A stretch of 64,000 nt of DNA from Clostridium neonatale (GCF_001458595.1 NZ_LN890328.1:1667372-1731371), one strand, 5' to 3'; shown: positions 16,700-26,395, counted from the stretch's first letter. Program-made: numbers and translations. Notes: generated by a model from the sequence alone, not told the origin.

Positions 16700-18199
16700 T
16701 TATTTCTTCGGGAGTCTTTTCCCTGGTTTAATAGCTTCCGCTGGACAAATTGTAACACATAACTGACATCCTACACATTTATTAACTATGAGAACAGGTT
16801 TATTATTTTTTTCACTTATTTTAATAGCCTGATGTCCTCCATCATAACAAGATAAATAACAGCGACCACATCCGATGCATTTTTCCATATCAAGTCTTGG
16901 ATAACAAATACTATCTCTTTCTAACTTATCTGCAGATACAATATTAGGCAATGCTTTTCCAATAATATCATTTACACTTTTATAACCATTTGAAACTAAA
17001 TATAATTTTAGTCCATTTATTAAATCATCAATAATTCTGTACCCATATTGCATTACTGATGTTGTTATCTGTAAATTTTCGCATCCTAAAGCCAAAAATT
17101 CACATGCATCTTTCCAAGTTTCAATCCCCCCCATTCCGCTTATAGGAGTCTCTTTTAATTTATCACACTTTTTCATTTCATTTATAAAACGTAATGCAAT
17201 AGGCTTTACAGCTTTTCCTGAATATCCACCTATACTTGTTTTTCCTTCTACACTCGGTTCTGATTCAAAGTTAGTTAAATTTACATTCATAATACTCTTA
17301 ATGGTATTTATAGCAGCTATCCCAGTTGCTCCTGCTTCCATTGCCGCCATTGCTGGCACTTCCATGTGTCCAACATTAGGTGTCATTTTTGCTAAGATTG
17401 GAAGCTTTGTCCCTTTTCTTGTTGCTTTTGTATATATGGCTACAAGTTCTGGATTTTGTCCAACATCAGATCCTAATCCTTCTCCCACCATTTGTGGACA
17501 TGAAAAATTACATTCAATTATATCAGCACCTGCTTCAGTCATTATTTCTGCAAGCTTTGTCCATTCTTGTTCATTTTGTCCCATAATTGATGCTACTATT
17601 ACTTTTGTTGGATAATTCTTCTTTAATTGTTTTATGAATCCTACATTTTCTTCAAGAGTATGATCTGATATTTGTTCAATGTTCTTAAATCCAACAAATG
17701 GAACATTTTCTTTAGTTAATGCTGCAAATCTTGGTGAGACTTCTTTAGGTACAAATAAACCTATTGTTTTGAATGCGACACCTGCCCAACCCATTTCAAA
17801 TGCTTTTGCTACCATTTCATAATTGTTTCCAACTACTGATGAAGAAAGAAAAAATGGATTCTCACAATGAACATTACAGAAATCTATTGATAAGTCAACT
17901 TCTTTTTCTTTTATCTTAGTTTCATCTGAAATATTTTTCATTATTCTATCAATTTGTACAGGAGTATTTAGTTTTCCTTTTAAACAAGCTTCCTTACATG
18001 GTTTATCTTCACAAGTATCACAAGGAAGTACATCTGGCAGTTTATTAACTGCCCCTGCCTTATTTTCAAATCGCAGTGAGCGTATAATTTTATCCACTTC
18101 TACCATGTAGGGGCAAGCTTTTGTACAAGGTGCATCTCTGCAAAGTAAACATCCTGCTACATCTTCTCTTAAAGTAATATCCTTATATAAACTGCTCAT
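16700..18199 (-). CDS. preA: dihydropyrimidine dehydrogenase, PreA type with N-terminal Fe-S domain
   Basis: A 499-residue protein that should reduce uracil/thymine to the 5,6-dihydro form. Residues 1-90 carry two cysteine sets (C17, C20, C25, C29; C60, C63, C68, C72) like the N-terminal Fe-S domain of PreT/GltD-type subunits. The centre is the FMN-binding DHOD-like barrel (CNFSCPQM, AKMTPN, GYSGKAVKPIALRF, GMGGIETW), matching E. coli PreA. The C-terminus has two [4Fe-4S] motifs (CIGCGRCYLSC and CVGCQLCVTIC). No FAD/NAD subunit (PreT) is nearby, so the electron donor may be ferredoxin. It is 27 bases after hydA. Confidence 0.9.
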   Translation of the reverse strand: MSSLYKDITLREDVAGCLLCRDAPCTKACPYMVEVDKIIRSLRFENKAGAVNKLPDVLPCDTCEDKPCKEACLKGKLNTPVQIDRIMKNISDETKIKEKEVDLSIDFCNVHCENPFFLSSSVVGNNYEMVAKAFEMGWAGVAFKTIGLFVPKEVSPRFAALTKENVPFVGFKNIEQISDHTLEENVGFIKQLKKNYPTKVIVASIMGQNEQEWTKLAEIMTEAGADIIECNFSCPQMVGEGLGSDVGQNPELVAIYTKATRKGTKLPILAKMTPNVGHMEVPAMAAMEAGATGIAAINTIKSIMNVNLTNFESEPSVEGKTSIGGYSGKAVKPIALRFINEMKKCDKLKETPISGMGGIETWKDACEFLALGCENLQITTSVMQYGYRIIDDLINGLKLYLVSNGYKSVNDIIGKALPNIVSADKLERDSICYPRLDMEKCIGCGRCYLSCYDGGHQAIKISEKNNKPVLIVNKCVGCQLCVTICPAEAIKPGKRLPKK

Positions 18200-18226
18200 C
18201 TTTATGCCTCCTAATATTAGTAATTT

Positions 18227-19594
18227 TTATTTTCTGCCTTCTCTCTTCACAAATTCTCCAAATCCTGGCTTTCCAACAAATTCACCATTATCATATACTA
18301 AATTTCCACGCACATAAGTCATTACTGGATATCCATGAAGTTTTTTACCTTCCCAGATTGTATGATCATAATCTGAATGCATATTATCTACTGAAATTGT
18401 AAATTCCTTTTCAGTATCATAAATAACAATATCAGCATCCTTTCCTACAGATATTGAACCCTTTTCAGTACATCCAAATATTTTAGCTGGATTAAAAGAA
18501 CATAATTCTACTACTCTGTTGAAGCTTAACTTACCTTCATTAGCTGCTGATAGCATATATGGATATAGATTTTCTACACCTGCACATCCATTGGGAATCT
18601 TTGTAAAATCATCTTTTCCCCAGTCTTTTTCGTAGCTTTGGAATGGACAGTGATCTGTAGCTACTGTATCAATTGCACCTGTCTTTAAAGCTTTCCAAAG
18701 TGCATCTTGACTTTCTTGTCCTTTCATTGGTGGCGAACATATAAAGTTTCTTCCATCTTCTCTTTTATAAACATCACATGTAAATTCCAAATATTGTGGA
18801 CATGTTTCAATATATATATCATTTCCATCCATTTTAGCTTCAATTGCAGCTTCTAACCCCTCCTTGTCTGCCATATGAACCAAATACAATGGTGCATCTA
18901 CTGATTTTGCCCAGTGAATTGCTCTTTTATCTGCTTCTGCTTCTACGAATTCTGGTCTGCTTAAATAATGATACCAAGCTGAAGTTTTTCCTTCCTTTAA
19001 GAACTTTTCAATATTTAAATCAATTACATGTGGATTTTCTGCATGGATATTTGTAATTGCCCCTGTTTCTTTAGCTTTTAAAAGAATTTTAACCAAAGTA
19101 CCATCATCCACCATCATTCCTTCTTTTTTATAAACTAAGAAACATTTAAAGCTTGTTACACCATAATCTACAGCATCTTTAAATTCATCTAATATAGCTC
19201 CACCATTTAAATCTGTTATACAGCAATGGAATGCATAATCTACACACGCCTCTTGGTCACACATTTCTTTTCTTGCTTCAATTGTTTCAATTATTCCACT
19301 GCCTTTTCTTTGCATTGGATAATCAAAAACTGTAGTAACTCCACCACATGCTGCTGCTCTTGTCCCTGCAAGATAGTTGTCTGCTGATACTGTACCTCCA
19401 AATGGCATTGCAAGATGTGTATGTGCATCAATTGCACCTGGTAAAACAAGCTTTCCTAAAGCATCTACAACATTTGCTCCCTCTTCATTAAAAGCAGTTC
19501 CTATTGCACTTATTTTTCCATCCTCAACTAATATATCAGCTTTATAACTCTCAGATTGTGTTACTATTGTTCCATTTTTTATAATTAATTTCAT
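18227..19594 (-). CDS. hydA: dihydropyrimidinase (D-hydantoinase family)
   Basis: A 455-residue cyclic amidohydrolase opening 5,6-dihydropyrimidines to N-carbamoyl-beta-amino acids. Binuclear metal site residues are visible: His58 and His60 in GAIDAHTHLAMPFGG, the carboxylated Lys150 in TSFKCFLVYK, His184 in NIHAEN, a later His in YLVHMA, and Asp in ATDHCPF. Length is normal for the family. It lies between the binding-protein gene and preA on one strand, consistent with sequential steps of reductive pyrimidine breakdown. Hydantoin use is an alternative. Confidence 0.93.
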   Translation of the reverse strand: MKLIIKNGTIVTQSESYKADILVEDGKISAIGTAFNEEGANVVDALGKLVLPGAIDAHTHLAMPFGGTVSADNYLAGTRAAACGGVTTVFDYPMQRKGSGIIETIEARKEMCDQEACVDYAFHCCITDLNGGAILDEFKDAVDYGVTSFKCFLVYKKEGMMVDDGTLVKILLKAKETGAITNIHAENPHVIDLNIEKFLKEGKTSAWYHYLSRPEFVEAEADKRAIHWAKSVDAPLYLVHMADKEGLEAAIEAKMDGNDIYIETCPQYLEFTCDVYKREDGRNFICSPPMKGQESQDALWKALKTGAIDTVATDHCPFQSYEKDWGKDDFTKIPNGCAGVENLYPYMLSAANEGKLSFNRVVELCSFNPAKIFGCTEKGSISVGKDADIVIYDTEKEFTISVDNMHSDYDHTIWEGKKLHGYPVMTYVRGNLVYDNGEFVGKPGFGEFVKREGRK

Positions 19595-19639
19595 TTTATA
19601 TTCTCCTCCCTTAAATTCATTTTGCCCCCTAAATAACTT

Positions 19640-20716
19640 CTATTTTGTAGCTTCATTCCAATACTTTGAAGTAAATGTTGTATCATCAACCACTGGATCA
19701 CCTGCTAAGTCTTTATTGTAAAGTTTTAAGAATTTAGCTGTCTGTTTAACAGCATCCATATCAATTTGACCAATTTTACTTGAATCAAATCCTTCTGGTG
19801 ATACTAACTTTGCAACTTCTTGTGCCATGTAAGTTTGGTGTTCTAAAGAAACTGATTGATCTACATCATAAACAATCTTTCCTGCTGCATCTGGATCTTT
19901 ACATGCATCCTGCCATCCTTTAATTGAAGCTCTTAAAAATCTAACCAATACATCTTCATTTTTAGATGCCCATTCAGAATTAACAAATAAGCAATCTTCA
20001 AGCATTGCAACATCTTCATCATTCATGTCAATTACATTTAAATCATCTTTTGAAATACCATTTTCAAGTAATAAACCAAATTCATTATAAGTCATAGCTG
20101 ATGCTACATCTATTGAGCCTTCTTGTACTTGATCCATTGTGTAATCTTGTTGTACTAGTTCTAAGTCTGAATTTTTATCTAACTTATATTTTTCTAAAAG
20201 TGCAAGAACTTCATATTCATTACCACCAAACCAGTTACCAACTTTCTTTCCTTTTAAATCTGCTGGTGAATTTATTCCTTTATCTTTCTTAGATACTAAT
20301 AAAAATCCTGATTTTTGAAATGGTTGTGCTACTTCTTGAAGTTCATATCCTTGAGCTTGATATGTCATTAAGCTTGATACCCATGTTACACCAATATCAG
20401 CTACGCCATTATAAACATTTTGTTCTGGAATTATATCACTTCCACCTGGAAGTATCTCAACATCAAGTCCTTCTTCTTTATAGTATCCTTTATTTGCTGC
20501 CACATAATATCCCATGAATTGAGACTGTGGAAGCCATTTTAATTGAAGTTTAACTTTGTCTAATTCCCCGTCTTTCTTTTCTGTATCTCCACTTTCTTTA
20601 GTTTCCGTTTGAGTACCTTGTGCATCAGAAGATTTTGAATCAGAAGATCCACATCCTGCAAGCATCATAACCATCATTCCTGCTGCTAATAGCATAGATA
20701 ATATTCTTTTTTTCAT
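19640..20716 (-). CDS. NMT1/ThiY-type ABC transporter substrate-binding lipoprotein
   Basis: A 358-residue lipoprotein. The signal peptide ends in LLAAGMMVMMLAGC, a lipobox with Cys at 22, followed by a Ser/Asp/Lys-rich tether to about residue 50. The mature part has the SsuA/THI5-like pattern VKLQLKWLPQSQFMGYYVAA. Such proteins bind pyrimidine-like or sulfonate ligands. The operon with hydA and preA suggests a pyrimidine or dihydropyrimidine ligand (inference). It follows its permease gene by 30 bases. Confidence 0.9.
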   Translation of the reverse strand: MKKRILSMLLAAGMMVMMLAGCGSSDSKSSDAQGTQTETKESGDTEKKDGELDKVKLQLKWLPQSQFMGYYVAANKGYYKEEGLDVEILPGGSDIIPEQNVYNGVADIGVTWVSSLMTYQAQGYELQEVAQPFQKSGFLLVSKKDKGINSPADLKGKKVGNWFGGNEYEVLALLEKYKLDKNSDLELVQQDYTMDQVQEGSIDVASAMTYNEFGLLLENGISKDDLNVIDMNDEDVAMLEDCLFVNSEWASKNEDVLVRFLRASIKGWQDACKDPDAAGKIVYDVDQSVSLEHQTYMAQEVAKLVSPEGFDSSKIGQIDMDAVKQTAKFLKLYNKDLAGDPVVDDTTFTSKYWNEATK

Positions 20717-20746
20717 AATATTTCCTCCTTTTTAAATAAACATAAT

Positions 20747-21514
20747 TTATCGTTGTGAAGCATGCCATTTAATAGCTTTGCGTTCTACCAATGTAATAAT
20801 TAAATAAAGAATAATTCCAACTATAGCTGCCATTATTATGTATGACCAGCCCATTGCCATCATTCCTTTTCTCAAATTGTCTTTTATTCCAAAACCTATT
20901 CCTGATGTTGATGCCGCAAAGTATTCACTGATCATAGCTGCCATAAGTGCAGATGCTGCATTAATTTTTAAAGCTGTTAATATACTTGGAATACAATTTG
21001 GAAGACGAAGTTTAAAAAATTTAGTCTTAGTATCTGCTGCATATGAATCCAAAAGATCCATTGCAAATGGTCTTAGATTATTCAGCCCATCATAAGCATT
21101 TATTGCCATGGCTGCCATACACACAACTGTTACAACTCCAACTTTTTGTCCAAAACCATTTTCAAACCATCTATTCATAATAGGTGATAATGCTACAATT
21201 GGAATTGCATTAAATGCTGATATTACTGTAAGTCCTGTATATCCCCATTTTGGAAATAAAGTAGCTATTACTGCAACTATAAATCCAATAAAACATCCTA
21301 AAGCAAGTCCTGTTAATGCTCCTGAAACTGTAATCATAGTATCAGACAATGCTTTTGCAAAATTTGTATGCAGTGTTTTTATAATCATAGATGGCACAGG
21401 TAATTGAAACGGCTTAAACCCTAGCAAATCATGAATAATTCCTACCTGCCATATAGCAATAATTAATATTCCAAAGCCTAAAGGCCATAATACACTTTTT
21501 ATTTTTTCTGACAT
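20747..21514 (-). CDS. ABC transporter permease (SsuC/ThiX type), second
   Basis: A 255-residue BPD_transp_1-type permease with six predicted helices and the EAA-like loop YAADTKTKFFKLRLPNCIPSI. The start is supported by AAGGAGTGAGAG before the ATG. It pairs with the other permease (21531-22307) and the ATPase to import the ligand of the NMT1-type lipoprotein. Two different permeases suggest a heterodimeric channel. Confidence 0.9.
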   Translation of the reverse strand: MSEKIKSVLWPLGFGILIIAIWQVGIIHDLLGFKPFQLPVPSMIIKTLHTNFAKALSDTMITVSGALTGLALGCFIGFIVAVIATLFPKWGYTGLTVISAFNAIPIVALSPIMNRWFENGFGQKVGVVTVVCMAAMAINAYDGLNNLRPFAMDLLDSYAADTKTKFFKLRLPNCIPSILTALKINAASALMAAMISEYFAASTSGIGFGIKDNLRKGMMAMGWSYIIMAAIVGIILYLIITLVERKAIKWHASQR

Positions 21515-21530
21515 TTGCTCTCACTCCTTC

Positions 21531-22307
21531 TTACGCTGCTTCTTTTCTCCATGGCATACATATCTTTTCTAAAAATACTATTATGAAATAACTTAAAATT
21601 CCCATAAGAGCACTTGTAAGCACAGAACTCCAAAATACATCCTTTGCTCCTGAATATAATGAATAAAGAAGTTTTACTCCAATTCCTCCACTTGATCCAA
21701 GCATGTCTACTAAAATTGATGCTGTTATTGACATTGGTGCTGCTATCTTTAATCCTGCAAACAAATATGGAAGACAATAAGGAATCATAAGCTTACAATA
21801 TATACTTGGTTTCTTTGCTGCATATGAATATAAAAGTTCCTTCTTTTCACTTTCCACACTATTTAATCCACTGAGCATATTTACTGAAACCGGGAAAAAT
21901 GTAATGTATCCAGATATTATTATTCTTGATAAATTCATATCTTTAGCGAGTGTAAATATAATCGGAGCAAGTCCAAGTACTGGTATCATTTGCGAAACAA
22001 CTAAATATGGAAGTGCTATTTTCTCAGCAATTTTTGATAAGCTCATAATAATTGCCAATACAAATCCAACTAATGCACCAAGTGCAAATCCCATGACTGC
22101 TCTTGAAAGAGTAAGACCTGCTGCACTCATTAAATCAGAAAAATTCTGCATTAAAGATATAATAACCATATGTGGATATGGAAGTTTTGCCTCTGCCATT
22201 GGGTCCTGTAATACACCATCTAGAAGGAATGCTATAAGTTCCCAGAGAACAAAAATTCCAACAGCCCATACTGTATTAATCATATATTTTTCTTTCTTAC
22301 TATTCAT
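21531..22307 (-). CDS. ABC transporter permease (SsuC/ThiX type), first
   Basis: A 258-residue inner-membrane permease with about six helices and the cytoplasmic coupling segment YSYAAKKPSIYCKLMIPYC. It starts 3 bases after the stop of the ATPase gene (translationally linked) and ends 16 bases before the second permease. It shares the transporter operon with the binding protein, hydA and preA. Confidence 0.9.
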   Translation of the reverse strand: MNSKKEKYMINTVWAVGIFVLWELIAFLLDGVLQDPMAEAKLPYPHMVIISLMQNFSDLMSAAGLTLSRAVMGFALGALVGFVLAIIMSLSKIAEKIALPYLVVSQMIPVLGLAPIIFTLAKDMNLSRIIISGYITFFPVSVNMLSGLNSVESEKKELLYSYAAKKPSIYCKLMIPYCLPYLFAGLKIAAPMSITASILVDMLGSSGGIGVKLLYSLYSGAKDVFWSSVLTSALMGILSYFIIVFLEKICMPWRKEAA

Positions 22308-22309
22308 TC

Positions 22310-23146
22310 TTATACCCCCTCAAAGCTGTTTCTTATCTTGGTAATATAATCATAAAATTCAGTTGTTTGCTTTGATTCCATATCTCTAGGTCTTGGCAGA
22401 TTTATATCAATTACTGTTGAAACCCTTCCTGGATGTGGTGAAAGAACAACTACCCTATCTGATAAAAATACTGCTTCTGAAATATTATGAGTTACAAAAA
22501 TTACTGTTTTGTTTGTTTTTCTCCATATCTCTAAAAGGTCAACATGCAATTTTTCACGTGTAAATTCATCTAATGCTGAAAAAGGTTCATCCATAAGAAG
22601 AATTTCTGGATCAATAGCAAGAGCTCTTGCTATACCAACTCTCTGCTGCATACCACCACTTAACTCATAAGGATATCTTTTTCCAAAGTCCTGAAGTCCA
22701 ACTAGATCAAGCATTTTAGTAACTTGTTTAGTACGCTCTGCTTTCTTCATCCCCATAAGTTCCATTGGCATACATATATTTCTTCTTATTGTTCTCCAGT
22801 CATATAAAACTGGATTTTGAAAAACAACTCCGTATTTCTTTTTAAGTCTTATATCTCTTGGAGTTTCTCCACGTACTGTAATTTTTCCCTCTGTTGGCTG
22901 GAGAAGATCAGCTATTATTCTAAGCAATGTTGTTTTTCCACATCCTGATGGACCTAATAAGGAAATAAATTCTCCTTGTTTAATGTCTAAATTTACATTC
23001 TTAAGAGCTGTAACTGGTTCACCCCCATTTTTATTTGGATATTTCATACTTAAATTTTCTATCTTTATTTCTGTTTTATTTTCTATATTTTTTGAGAAAT
23101 CTTTTTCTTCAAATTCTATTTCCATATTATTCAATGTAGTATTCAT
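22310..23146 (-). CDS. ABC transporter ATP-binding protein (SsuB/TauB/ThiZ type)
   Basis: A 278-residue ABC ATPase with Walker A GPSGCGKTT, Q-loop at FQNPVLYDWR, signature LSGGMQQR, Walker B EILLMDEPFSALD and switch His in VTHNISEAV. The ATG at 23146 is chosen over an in-frame TTG seven codons earlier because GGAGG lies 8 bases upstream of the ATG. It is the first gene of the transporter-hydA-preA operon. Its long leader holds two copies of the two-hairpin repeat, a hairpin and a terminator-like stem. Confidence 0.93.
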   Translation of the reverse strand: MNTTLNNMEIEFEEKDFSKNIENKTEIKIENLSMKYPNKNGGEPVTALKNVNLDIKQGEFISLLGPSGCGKTTLLRIIADLLQPTEGKITVRGETPRDIRLKKKYGVVFQNPVLYDWRTIRRNICMPMELMGMKKAERTKQVTKMLDLVGLQDFGKRYPYELSGGMQQRVGIARALAIDPEILLMDEPFSALDEFTREKLHVDLLEIWRKTNKTVIFVTHNISEAVFLSDRVVVLSPHPGRVSTVIDINLPRPRDMESKQTTEFYDYITKIRNSFEGV

Positions 23147-23202
23147 TAATAATTCCTCCTTTTCCAAAAGCTCTGAGTTTAACTCTAAATCAAAGGCAAC
23201 TT

Positions 23203-23250
23203 GGCATATAACACTTAGCGAAGATTGAGCTTAGTGGTATAGCCCTCCTA
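23203..23250 (-). repeat. two-hairpin dispersed repeat, copy 2 (truncated)
   Basis: Only the second hairpin (CACTAAGC with GCTAAGTG, ending in TATATGCC) remains. It lies directly next to copy 3 and 57 bases upstream of the ABC ATPase start, in sense orientation. Confidence 0.75.
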
Positions 23251-23326
23251 GGCATATAATACTTAGCGAAGATTGAGCTTAGTAGTATAGCCCTCCTATG
23301 AACGAATGTGAATAGGAGTTTCCTTT
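23251..23326 (-). repeat. two-hairpin dispersed repeat, copy 3
   Basis: Full-length member on the minus strand. AAAGGAAACTCCTATT with ATAGGAGG forms hairpin 1, and GGCTATACTACTAAGC with the TTATATGCC end forms hairpin 2. It sits in the 5' leader of the transporter operon. Confidence 0.8.
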
Positions 23327-23338
23327 TATACAAGTTTT

Positions 23339-23376
23339 ATCAGGGGTTCCATCAGTAGCTTATTGAAACCTCTGAT
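23339..23376 (-). promoter_or_regulatory. leader hairpin of the transporter operon
   Basis: On the minus strand ATCAGAGGTTTC and GAACCCCTGAT pair (11 of 12 positions). CATCAG could alternatively pair with CTGATG within the loop, giving two mutually exclusive folds. Position in the leader suggests a regulatory structure, but no ligand class is recognised. Confidence 0.4.
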
Positions 23377-23398
23377 GAAGCTTTATTTTTTATAAAAA

Positions 23399-23430
23399 AA
23401 TGACGCAAAACTCACATGTTTTGCGTCATT
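23399..23430 (-). terminator. terminator upstream of the transporter operon
   Basis: AATGACGCAAAAC and GTTTTGCGTCATT form a 13-bp perfect stem followed by a T7 run on the minus strand. It ends aminotransferase/dehydrogenase transcripts or acts as an attenuator for the transporter operon. Confidence 0.8.
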
Positions 23431-23516
23431 GCAAAATTATTTTATTCTTTAAGAAATTATATACATTGAGAATCTACGTATAAATTATTTCTGATAATAT
23501 TCTAATGAATTAATAT

Positions 23517-23697
23517 ATAGTACCTAAAGAATAAAATATAAATATATGCGCCTGGCCTTTTCTTCGGCAAGCTCAAAAAATTCAGTATGCGCTGAAAAAA
23601 ATCGACGGCTAAATCATTTCATTAGTTAGATTTATTGTATTCTATTGGATTTGCACTTTATATAGAATCACTTCATAGTCGCCCTGGAGATTTTTTT
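23517..23697. repeat. conserved ~180-bp element, copy 2 (possible structured RNA or MITE)
   Basis: Matches 9979-10165 block by block (ATGCGCCTGGCCTTTTCTT, CTGAAAAAAATCGACGGCT, TATTCTATTG, CATAGTCGCC, T-run). It abuts the stop codon of the alcohol dehydrogenase and precedes the transporter operon leader on the minus strand. Confidence 0.6.
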
Positions 23698-23698
23698 A

Positions 23699-24850
23699 TT
23701 ACCATAAATTTTCATATATCTTTACTAAATCTTCTTTAGTGACCTCTTTAATTGTATTTGATGGACTTCCACTATCCATTGCATCTTGTGCCATCTTATC
23801 TACAACTTTATCAAATTCATTTTTATCAATTCCATATTCCTTTAAAGTTGGAATTTCAACTATTTTGCAAAGTTCATTAAGTTTTTCTAAGAACTTTTCT
23901 GAAGCTTCTTTATCGCTATCATTTTCATCGGCTGCATTTATAGTTCTTCCTATATCTGCAAATCTCTCATATGCTCCATCTAGTACATAAGATAAGCATT
24001 CTTTTATAAGTATTGCGTTAGAAACTCCATGAGCTACATGAAAAAGTGCTCCTATTGGCCTGCTCATTCCATGAACTATTGTTACAGATGCATTATTTAT
24101 ACATACTCCTGCTTCAACTGCTGCAAGTGCCATTTCTTCTCTTGCTTTTTTATTGTTACCATCTTCATAAGCTAGTGGAAGATACTTAAATATTCTCTTT
24201 ATTGCTGCAAGTGCATAAGTATCTGTTAATGGATTTGCTTTTCTTGAGGTATAGGCTTCTACTGCATGTGTAAGAGCATCCATACCAGTTGCTGCTGTAA
24301 CTTTTTTAGGTGCAGTTATTGACAATGTATAATCAATAATAGCTAAACTTGGCAATAAACTTTCACCTTTTAAAAGCATTTTTATATCTTTTTTTGAATC
24401 TGTTATAATTGTAAACTTAGTAGTTTCAGAGCCTGTCCCAGCTGTAGTTGGTATTAATACTAATGGTGGAAAATCGCCTTCTATGGTTTTTCCCATATAA
24501 TCTGAAATGTTTCCATCTAAAGTAGTCATTGCTACAATTGCTTTACCACTATCTAATGGACTTCCTCCACCTATAGCTATACAAAAATCACATCCAGTTT
24601 CCTTAAAAGCTTTAACACCAGCGTCAATCATAGTATCTGTCGGTTCGCCTGTAATATCATTAAACACTTCATATTCTATTCCAATGCCTTCTAAACAGTC
24701 TGTTAATAATTTTACAGTTCCCATCTTAGTTACAATTTTTCCAGTTACAATGAATGCTTTTTTACCAAGCTTTTTTAAAATTGATTCACTGTCTTTTAAT
24801 GCATTTTCCCCAATAATAGTGCGTCCTGGCAAACTAAATTCGTATGACAT
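23699..24850 (-). CDS. iron-containing alcohol dehydrogenase of the pyrimidine cluster
   Basis: A 383-residue group III dehydrogenase with nucleotide loop AIGGGSPLDSGKA, the TTAGTGSETTKF segment, and metal ligands around TGMDALTHAVEAYTS and SNAILIKECL / IVHGMSRPIGALFHVAHGVS. It follows the class III aminotransferase on the same strand. Given that neighbour, reduction of malonate semialdehyde to 3-hydroxypropionate (or the methyl analogue from thymine) is the likely role; this substrate is inferred from context. Confidence 0.88.
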   Translation of the reverse strand: MSYEFSLPGRTIIGENALKDSESILKKLGKKAFIVTGKIVTKMGTVKLLTDCLEGIGIEYEVFNDITGEPTDTMIDAGVKAFKETGCDFCIAIGGGSPLDSGKAIVAMTTLDGNISDYMGKTIEGDFPPLVLIPTTAGTGSETTKFTIITDSKKDIKMLLKGESLLPSLAIIDYTLSITAPKKVTAATGMDALTHAVEAYTSRKANPLTDTYALAAIKRIFKYLPLAYEDGNNKKAREEMALAAVEAGVCINNASVTIVHGMSRPIGALFHVAHGVSNAILIKECLSYVLDGAYERFADIGRTINAADENDSDKEASEKFLEKLNELCKIVEIPTLKEYGIDKNEFDKVVDKMAQDAMDSGSPSNTIKEVTKEDLVKIYENLW

Positions 24851-25009
24851 ATTGTTCTCCTACTTTCTAAAAATAAATCTAGTTAATTTATTTCATAATA
24901 TATATGTTGAAAATTGAAATCTACACTATAACAACGTGATGTATATCTAATTTATGAAGGAATCATCTTGCAACATATATAATATAACAATTTCTAAATC
25001 ATTATATAT

Positions 25010-26335
25010 TTAAATAAATTTCTCATCTATAATTTTAAGCACTTCATCTACTTTAGCAAGTTCTTCTACTAATTGTTCTTCTGTAATTATTAATGGTGCT
25101 GCTATAAGTACCATATTTTCATGAGAATATGTCATAAATTTTCTTTCTTTAAGCATACCAATTATTTTTCCCATTATTCCATCAGGGTCTTTACCATATG
25201 GAACCATTGGTTCTTTGGTTTTCTTATCTTTTACAAGTTCTATTGCTGAAAATAATCCAATATATCTTACATCACCAACACATTTATATTTTTCTTTGAA
25301 TTCTTCTAATTTCTCTCCAAGCACTTTTCCTACTTTATTAACATTCTCTAAGATGTCTGCTTCTTCATAGTAATTAACACATGCAACGCCAGCTGCACAA
25401 GCTAAAGGATGTCCACTATAAGTTAATCCACAAGATAATAAATTATCATCAAAATAAGCTGCAATTTCTTTACTTACTACAACTCCTCCAAGTTGAACAT
25501 AACCACATGTAACTCCTTTTGCAAATGTTACAATATCTGGTTTAACATCAAAGTTCTCAAAGGCAAACATTTTACCAGTTCTACCCCATCCAGTCATTAC
25601 TTCATCACATATGATTAGTATATTGAATTCATCACATAATGCTCTTACACCTTTAAGATATCCTTTAGGTGGAATAATAACTCCATTTGAACCTGTTATT
25701 GTTTCCATTACTATTGCTGCTACACTGTCTGGTCCTTCATATAAAATTTGTTCTCTAAGTTTAGCTAAATAATATTTTGTTGCTGCTTCCTCAGATTCAA
25801 ATTCTATTGCTTCTCTATATACGTATGGATCAAAGAACTTAACGAATCCTGGTATTCCTGGCTCAAGAGCATATCTTCTTGGTTCACCTGTTAAATTACC
25901 AGCACCAAATGAAGATCCATGATAACTTCTATAACGACTGAATACTTTTGATTTTCCAGTAAACATTCTTGCCATTTTTACAGCATTTTCATTTGATTCT
26001 GCTCCTGCATTTGTAAAAAATACTTTTCCCATATTATCAGGCATTAGCTCTATTATTTTTTTTGCAAGCTTTGCACGAGATTCTGCACCATAAGATGGCC
26101 CTACAAAACAAAACTTATCAACCTGCTCTTTAATTGCATCTCCTATTTTCTTATTTCCAAATCCTAAATTCATATTAACTAGTTGAGCTGACATATCAGT
26201 ATATCTATTTCCATCATAATCCCAGAAATAAATTCCATCAGCTTTTTCAACTGGAATAGGATCAATATTTCTTTGCTTACTCCAAGATTGTAAATTATAT
26301 TTTTTTAATGTACTTTTAATTTCTTCACCATTCAT
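25010..26335 (-). CDS. class III PLP aminotransferase (beta-alanine/omega-amino acid type)
   Basis: A 441-residue aminotransferase. Visible are the PLP-phosphate region FFTNAGAESNENAVKMAR, ILIICDEVMTGWGRTGKMFA with the cofactor-contacting Asp, and the Schiff-base Lys in TFAKGVTCGYVQLGGV. The family includes beta-alanine:pyruvate and 4-aminobutyrate aminotransferases. In this cluster beta-alanine from uracil is the likely amino donor, giving malonate semialdehyde. It has its own promoter with a palindromic operator and leader hairpin shared with the carbamoylase gene at 30597. Confidence 0.9.
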   Translation of the reverse strand: MNGEEIKSTLKKYNLQSWSKQRNIDPIPVEKADGIYFWDYDGNRYTDMSAQLVNMNLGFGNKKIGDAIKEQVDKFCFVGPSYGAESRAKLAKKIIELMPDNMGKVFFTNAGAESNENAVKMARMFTGKSKVFSRYRSYHGSSFGAGNLTGEPRRYALEPGIPGFVKFFDPYVYREAIEFESEEAATKYYLAKLREQILYEGPDSVAAIVMETITGSNGVIIPPKGYLKGVRALCDEFNILIICDEVMTGWGRTGKMFAFENFDVKPDIVTFAKGVTCGYVQLGGVVVSKEIAAYFDDNLLSCGLTYSGHPLACAAGVACVNYYEEADILENVNKVGKVLGEKLEEFKEKYKCVGDVRYIGLFSAIELVKDKKTKEPMVPYGKDPDGIMGKIIGMLKERKFMTYSHENMVLIAAPLIITEEQLVEELAKVDEVLKIIDEKFI

Positions 26336-26361
26336 TTTTATCCACTCCCATCAAATAAAAA

Positions 26362-26395
26362 AACGGAACTTATTTTTTATAAAATAAGCTCCGTT
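26362..26395 (-). promoter_or_regulatory. terminator-like leader hairpin of the aminotransferase gene
   Basis: On the minus strand AACGGAGCTTATTTTATA pairs with AAAATAAGTTCCGTT and is followed by T7. It begins about 30 bases after the predicted start of transcription, and the stem sequence AGCAACGGAGCTTATTT matches that in the carbamoylase leader (31904-31949). It is a candidate attenuator. Confidence 0.65.
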
